9,192 bases of DNA from Pseudomonadota bacterium. Lineage in GTDB: Bacteria; Pseudomonadota; Gammaproteobacteria; Steroidobacterales; Steroidobacteraceae. This document shows, in pieces, positions 6,223-9,192 of the stretch. The stretch spans positions 1-9,192 of the forward strand of contig JAJXYU010000222.1 in NCBI GenBank assembly GCA_021780395.1, read 5' to 3'. The notes below the pieces were generated by a model. That model was not told the origin of the DNA. It was given only the letters and a program-made list of their open reading frames with translations, and ran no database searches. Within the stretch, counting starts at the first letter, position 1. Each line of letters starts with the position of its first letter. The position numbers and the translations under genes were made by a program.

Positions 6223-7206
6223 ATGTTCGCGATGCAGTTGGTCGGGCCCGGTGCGCCGCTCGTCGCGATCGAACGGCCCGATCCGGTCCCGGGTCCCGGA
6301 CAGATCCGTGTGCGCGTGAGCGCCTGCGGCGTGTGCCGCACCGATCTACACCTCGTCGACGGCGAATTGCCGGCGCCGAAGAGCGGCGTGATTCCAGGCC
6401 ACGAGATCGTCGGGCGGGTCGACGCGATCGGCCATGACGTCGAGGGCCTTCCAATCGGGCTGCGGGTCGGGGTGCCGTGGCTCGGATCGACCTGCGGGGC
6501 GTGCCCGTATTGCGCGGCGGACCGCGAGAATCTCTGCGATCGACCCTCATTCACCGGCTACACGCGCGACGGCGGCTACGCGACCGTGGTGATCGCCGAC
6601 GTGCGCTACGTCTTTCCGCTCGGCGAGCAGGGCGATGATGCCGCGGTCGCTCCGCTGCTGTGCGCGGGCTTGATCGGCTGGCGGGCTCTCACGGCCGCGG
6701 GCGACCGGCGCCGGATCGGTCTCTACGGGTTCGGGGCGGCTGCGCACCTCGTCGCGCAGGTCGCGGCGTCGCAGGGACGCGAGGTGCATGCGTTCACGCG
6801 GCCGGGCGACGTGGCGACGCAGCGCTTCGCGCGCTCCCTCGGGGCGGTCTGGGCGGGCGGATCCGACGAGCGCCCCGCCGAGCCGCTCGACGCGGCGATC
6901 CTGTTCGCGCCCGTCGGTTCGCTCGTGCCGACGGCGCTCGCCGCCGTGCGCAAGGGCGGCCGAGTCGTGTGCGCCGGTATCCACATGAGCGACGTGCCGA
7001 GCTTTCCGTACCGGTTGCTGTGGGGGGAGCGCGAGCTCGTGTCGGTCGCGAACCTCACGCGGCGCGACGGACGCGAATTCCTGGCGATCGCACCGCGGAT
7101 CGGCCTCGTGACGAAGACGACGCGATATCCGCTGCGCGATGCGAACCGGGCGCTCGAGGACTTGCGCGCGGGTCGGTTCGACGGCGCGGCGGTTCTCGTG
7201 CCGTGA
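6223..7206 (+). CDS. zinc-dependent alcohol dehydrogenase family protein
   Basis: This 327-residue medium-chain dehydrogenase/reductase presumably oxidises an alcohol or reduces an aldehyde with NAD(P) in the cytoplasm. Catalytic-zinc ligands are visible as C38 (ACGVCRTDLH), H60-E61 (PGHEIVGRV) and C147 (PLLCAGLIG). Structural-zinc cysteines C91, C94, C97 and C105 have the classic CxxCxxC-x7-C spacing. The Rossmann motif is GFGAAAH (169-175). Strings such as FTGYTRDGGYA (110-120) and HMSDVPSFPYRLLWGER (254-270) match the subgroup usually annotated simply as zinc-dependent alcohol dehydrogenase; the substrate is unknown. All zinc ligands are present. The start is ATG 6223, 1 nt after the nnr stop, with GAGGA about 7-8 nt upstream inside nnr, so the two genes form an operon and are probably translationally coupled. 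A longer open frame back into nnr is a coding shadow. Confidence 0.94.
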   Translation: MFAMQLVGPGAPLVAIERPDPVPGPGQIRVRVSACGVCRTDLHLVDGELPAPKSGVIPGHEIVGRVDAIGHDVEGLPIGLRVGVPWLGSTCGACPYCAADRENLCDRPSFTGYTRDGGYATVVIADVRYVFPLGEQGDDAAVAPLLCAGLIGWRALTAAGDRRRIGLYGFGAAAHLVAQVAASQGREVHAFTRPGDVATQRFARSLGAVWAGGSDERPAEPLDAAILFAPVGSLVPTALAAVRKGGRVVCAGIHMSDVPSFPYRLLWGERELVSVANLTRRDGREFLAIAPRIGLVTKTTRYPLRDANRALEDLRAGRFDGAAVLVP

Positions 7207-7237
7207 ATACCGGGGAGGTCGCGCGGGCGGGCGGTGC

Positions 7238-8107
7238 TCAGCGTGCGAGCGTTCGCCGCAAGGCCTTGAGTTCGCGGCGGCGCTCGGGGCTCACCCGCGG
7301 AAACTCGGGCTTCAACGCGCGGATCGTGTCGAGGATCACGCTCGAGACGATCAGGCGCGCGTTGCGCTTGTCGTCGGCGGGCACGACGTACCACGGCGCG
7401 ATCGACATGCTGGTCGCCTCGAGACATTTCTCGTAGGCGTGCATGTACTGCCTCCAGTACCGGCGCTCCTCGACGTCGGCTCGGCTGAACTTCCAGTTCT
7501 TCTCCGGTTGATCGATCCGCTCGATGAAGCGCCGCCGTTGCTCGTCCTTCGAGAGGTGCAAGAAGAATTTCACGATCCGCGTGCCGTTGCGGTGCAGATG
7601 GCGTTCCAGGTCGACGATCGACTCGTAACGCCGGCGCCACACGTCCTTCGAGCCGATGCGCGAGTCCGGTACACCTTCGTTGCGCAGGATCTCGGGGTGC
7701 ACCCGGACGATCAGCACCTCTTCATAATAGGAACGGTTGAAGATGCCGATGCGACCGCGCTCCGGCAGGTCCCGGGTCGTCCGCCACAGGAAATCGTGCT
7801 GAAGTTCGGTCGCGCTCGGGTGCTTGAAGCTGAATACCTGACACCCCTGCGGGTTCACGCCGGACATCACGTGCGCGATCGCGCCGTCCTTGCCCGCCGC
7901 GTCCATCGCCTGGAAGATCAGCAGCAGCGCGTGGCTCGCCGAGGCGTACAGCCGCGCCTGCTGGGCGCTCAGCGCCGCGACGTGGTCGTGCAGGATCCGC
8001 TGGTATTGCGCGTCGCTCGAGTAGACCGGCGCGATCCGCGTCGGCCATTTCTTCAGGTTCACCGCCGCGCCCTCGGCGACGCGGAAACGTTCCGGGTCGA
8101 TGTGCAT
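7238..8107 (-). CDS. ppk2: PPK2-family polyphosphate kinase (class III-like)
   Basis: This 289-residue soluble enzyme transfers phosphate from inorganic polyphosphate to nucleotides. The P-loop fold is marked by Walker A ([10 protein letters not shown], 66-75), the Walker B region ([11 protein letters not shown], 122-132) and the lid stretch rich in Arg/Lys ([15 protein letters not shown], 180-194; [10 protein letters not shown], 199-208), with [11 protein letters not shown] (237-247) near the end. The overall pattern follows the Meiothermus ruber class III enzyme as I remember it. Class III enzymes phosphorylate both AMP and ADP, so ATP could be made from AMP; the class call is by resemblance only. 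Compared with that protein there is an extra segment of about 9 residues after VRVHPE (135-140), which I recall as normal in proteobacterial members. ATG 8107 has GGGAG 5 nt upstream. The gene converges on the dehydrogenase gene with a 31-nt gap that shows no clear terminator. Confidence 0.94.
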   Translation of the reverse strand: MHIDPERFRVAEGAAVNLKKWPTRIAPVYSSDAQYQRILHDHVAALSAQQARLYASASHALLLIFQAMDAAGKDGAIAHVMSGVNPQGCQVFSFKHPSATELQHDFLWRTTRDLPERGRIGIFNRSYYEEVLIVRVHPEILRNEGVPDSRIGSKDVWRRRYESIVDLERHLHRNGTRIVKFFLHLSKDEQRRRFIERIDQPEKNWKFSRADVEERRYWRQYMHAYEKCLEATSMSIAPWYVVPADDKRNARLIVSSVILDTIRALKPEFPRVSPERRRELKALRRTLAR

Positions 8108-8148
8108 CGTCGCTCCCGTCAGGCTCGCTGATCGAGCGGTCCTCGCCG

Positions 8149-8177
8149 AGACTACCGCGCGGGGCAGGGGCCGGCAA
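8149..8177 (-). promoter_or_regulatory. candidate promoter of the PPK2 gene
   Basis: On the minus strand TTGCCG (8177-8172, four of six bases) and TAGTCT (8154-8149, three of six) are 17 bp apart. The start site would be near 8142, about 35 nt before the ATG. The -10 match is poor. Confidence 0.3.
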
Positions 8178-8216
8178 TCACGGCTGCCGAGGCACCGATC
8201 CGGGGTTCCACGGCGC

Positions 8217-8222
8217 TACAAT
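8217..8222 (+). promoter_or_regulatory. candidate -10 element of the small membrane protein gene
   Basis: TACAAT matches five of six bases of the -10 consensus. It would start transcription near 8229, about 25 nt before ATG 8254, leaving GGAAGGGAAAG inside the leader. No -35 is visible at the usual distance. Confidence 0.35.
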
Positions 8223-8253
8223 GGCGCCGGGAAGGGAAAGCGAGTGGGCGACC

Positions 8254-8478
8254 ATGACGATGACTCGAACGATCGCGATCGCCGGCGCCCTGCTGGTGGC
8301 CGCCGGTCTGTACCAGTTGATCAAGCCGCTGACGTATTCGAGCCAGCAGAGCGTGCTGAAATTCGGAGGATTCGAGGCCCGGGTGCGCAGTGAGAAGACC
8401 GTGCCACCGTGGGTCGGCGGTGTCGCCCTCGGCGCAGGCTGCGTGCTCGTGGTGATCGGACTCGGCAAGAAGCGCTAG
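8254..8478 (+). CDS. small two-helix membrane protein of unknown function
   Basis: This is a 74-residue protein with hydrophobic helices at about residues 5-23 and 53-70, joined by a polar loop, and ending in Gly-Lys-Lys-Arg. The loop motif KFGGFEARVRSEKTVPPW (36-53) followed by a Gly/Ala-rich helix resembles a widespread group of tiny bacterial membrane proteins with a KTxP-GGxAL pattern. I know no function for them, and the resemblance is from memory. ATG 8254 is preferred. An in-frame ATG at 8221 overlaps the TACAAT element, and its 11 extra residues (polar, charged) would spoil the clean N-terminal helix. A second in-frame ATG at 8260 is also possible. No strong Shine-Dalgarno is at optimal distance. 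The gene is divergent from PPK2 and convergent with trxC. Confidence 0.72.
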   Translation: MTMTRTIAIAGALLVAAGLYQLIKPLTYSSQQSVLKFGGFEARVRSEKTVPPWVGGVALGAGCVLVVIGLGKKR

Positions 8479-8523
8479 CGCGCGACGAGCGCGGCACCTC
8501 GTGAACCGCTGAGGCGTCGCGCG
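8479..8523. terminator. long hairpin between convergent genes, possible bidirectional terminator
   Basis: CGCGCGACG (8479-8487) is perfectly complementary to CGTCGCGCG (8515-8523). Inside it AGC..GG (8488-8494) can pair with CCGCT (8506-8510) with a 2-nt bulge, so the structure could extend inward. It fills nearly the whole 50-nt gap between the membrane protein stop and the trxC stop. No T run follows on either strand, so the terminator call rests on stem strength and position. Confidence 0.45.
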
Positions 8524-8528
8524 TGCGC

Positions 8529-8966
8529 TCACGCGATCGCCGCCTCGAGCCAGCGCGTGAGCTGGCCGGCGTCCATCGCGCCCGACTGGCGCGCGAGCTC
8601 GCGGCCGCCGCGAAACACGATCAGCGTCGGAATGCTGCGGATCCCATGCCGCTGGGCCGGCGCGGATTCTGCGTCGGTATCGAGCTTCGCGAACCGAACG
8701 CGCGGTTCGAGCCGGCGCGCGGCTTGCTCGAAGAACGGTGCCATCATCTGGCAGGGCCCGCACCAGGTAGCCCAGAAATCGACGACCAGCGGCAGGTCGT
8801 TGCGCGCGACGTGCGCATCGAAGTTCGCCGTCTTCAATGCATACGGCTTGCCTTCGAACAGCGGGTGGTGGCACCGCGGGCAGCGGGGCCCGTCGCCGAG
8901 TCGCGCGGCGGGAAGTCCGACGACTGCGTCACAATATCCACAGACGACGTGCAAGGAATCCGACAT
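8529..8966 (-). CDS. trxC: thioredoxin 2 (TrxC), zinc-ribbon type
   Basis: This 145-residue cytoplasmic disulfide reductase is close in length to E. coli TrxC (139). The N-terminal zinc ribbon has the pairs C9-x2-C12 and C29-x2-C32. The thioredoxin fold follows, with DFWATWCGPCQMMAPF (63-78; redox pair C69 and C72 in WCGPC) and the cis-proline in SIPTLIVF (111-118). All redox and zinc cysteines are present. TrxC proteins reduce protein disulfides, are often induced by oxidative stress, and their zinc site is redox-sensitive. I chose ATG 8966 because homologues begin MSDSLHVVC; an in-frame ATG at 8993 would add nine residues not typical of the family. Neither start has a strong Shine-Dalgarno. 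No convincing promoter was found in the divergent region. The gene ends 50 nt from the convergent small membrane protein gene. Confidence 0.95.
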   Translation of the reverse strand: MSDSLHVVCGYCDAVVGLPAARLGDGPRCPRCHHPLFEGKPYALKTANFDAHVARNDLPLVVDFWATWCGPCQMMAPFFEQAARRLEPRVRFAKLDTDAESAPAQRHGIRSIPTLIVFRGGRELARQSGAMDAGQLTRWLEAAIA

Positions 8967-9048
8967 GGCATTTTGCCCCGGCTGAGCTACCATTCATTGA
9001 AGCCACTCGCAGCGAGCAATGGTGCCGCTCGCGCGAAATTCAAGGAAC

Positions 9049-9064
9049 CCGCCGGGAGTGGCGG
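9049..9064 (+). other. small hairpin in the leader of the last gene
   Basis: CCGCC (9049-9053) and GGCGG (9060-9064) can pair around a 6-nt loop, some 50 nt before ATG 9114. It may be a leader structure or chance pairing. The rest of the 147-nt gap between trxC and this gene shows only a short palindrome, CTCGC-A-GCGAG (9006-9016), and no recognisable promoter. Confidence 0.2.
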
Positions 9065-9113
9065 TGGTCTACCGAAGAGTCGGCGACCGGATTCGGGCGC
9101 AGGAGGGAGGACG

Positions 9114-9192
9114 ATGGCGGTGGTCAGCAATCCAAGGCGGCGTCGGTCGGGCCCGACCGTATGGGTCCTCGGCGCCGCGCTCGCCTGTGTCG
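9114..9192 (+). CDS. start of an exported or membrane-anchored protein, 3' end outside window
   Basis: ATG 9114 is preceded by a very strong ribosome binding region (AGGAGGGAGG, 9101-9110; AGGAGG is 7 nt and GGAGG is 3 nt from the ATG). The 26 visible codons are open to the window end. They encode a short polar start with four consecutive Arg (residues 8-11), then a hydrophobic run (TVWVLGAALACV, 15-26), which looks like a signal peptide or signal anchor. The run reaches Ala-Leu-Ala-Cys, which is not a canonical lipobox because Ala, not Leu, is at -3. The family cannot be told. The gene is divergent from trxC. Confidence 0.65.
   Translation, partial: MAVVSNPRRRRSGPTVWVLGAALACV

Noticed and set aside
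4665..6554. A 629-codon open frame on the minus strand opposite nnr
   Set aside because: Arg/Pro/Gly-rich with no motif. nnr on the other strand has complete catalytic motifs.
8967..8993. Nine-residue longer trxC start at 8993
   Set aside because: Thioredoxin 2 proteins start just before the first zinc cysteine pair, and the extra residues have no family support. The longer start cannot be fully excluded.
1..9192. CRISPR arrays, insertion sequences, toxin-antitoxin or phage-defence genes
   Set aside because: No regularly spaced direct repeats, no terminal inverted repeats with a transposase, and every long frame with real domain content is a housekeeping or metabolic gene.

Overview
The window is an ordinary-looking, gene-dense stretch of chromosome from a very GC-rich proteobacterium. 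A zinc-ribbon thioredoxin (TrxC type), an MscS channel with a signal peptide and large periplasmic part, a SPOR-domain protein and a class III-like PPK2 all fit a Gram-negative. From remembered homologues I lean to a deep gammaproteobacterial lineage (Xanthomonadales/Nevskiales-like). The nnr gene, however, carries motif spellings I associate with alphaproteobacteria, so the class is not settled. I see no transposase, integrase, phage gene, CRISPR array or toxin-antitoxin pair.

Layout. (1) 3-1317, plus strand: three tightly packed genes, namely the 3' part of a SPOR-domain protein, a two-helix membrane protein, and a DUF1348/NTF2-like protein. (2) 1363-4595, minus strand, in transcription order: an isopenicillin N synthase-like Fe(II) oxygenase, a tRNA-Thr(UGU) with encoded CCA, and a 659-residue MscS-family channel that begins 39 nt after the tRNA. 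(3) 4728-7206, plus strand: a two-gene operon of bifunctional NAD(P)H-hydrate repair enzyme (nnr) and a zinc alcohol dehydrogenase, 1 nt apart. The nnr start sits just downstream of an extended -10 element, so its mRNA may be leaderless. (4) 7238-8107, minus strand: PPK2 polyphosphate kinase, with a divergent 74-residue membrane protein (8254-8478, plus). (5) 8529-8966, minus strand: thioredoxin 2 (trxC), divergent from the first 26 codons of an exported or membrane-anchored protein that runs off the window (9114 onward).

The genes form no single pathway. Loose themes are stress and metabolite repair: NAD(P)HX repair beside an NAD(P)-dependent dehydrogenase, polyphosphate-driven nucleotide phosphorylation, thiol reduction and osmotic-shock protection. 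No intergenic gap exceeds 150 bases. The gaps hold candidate promoters, inverted repeats and hairpins between convergent genes, all of modest confidence. The most unexpected signal is compositional: the palindrome CGATCG (and GCGATCGC) appears far more often than base composition predicts. I do not see a convincing undescribed system here.
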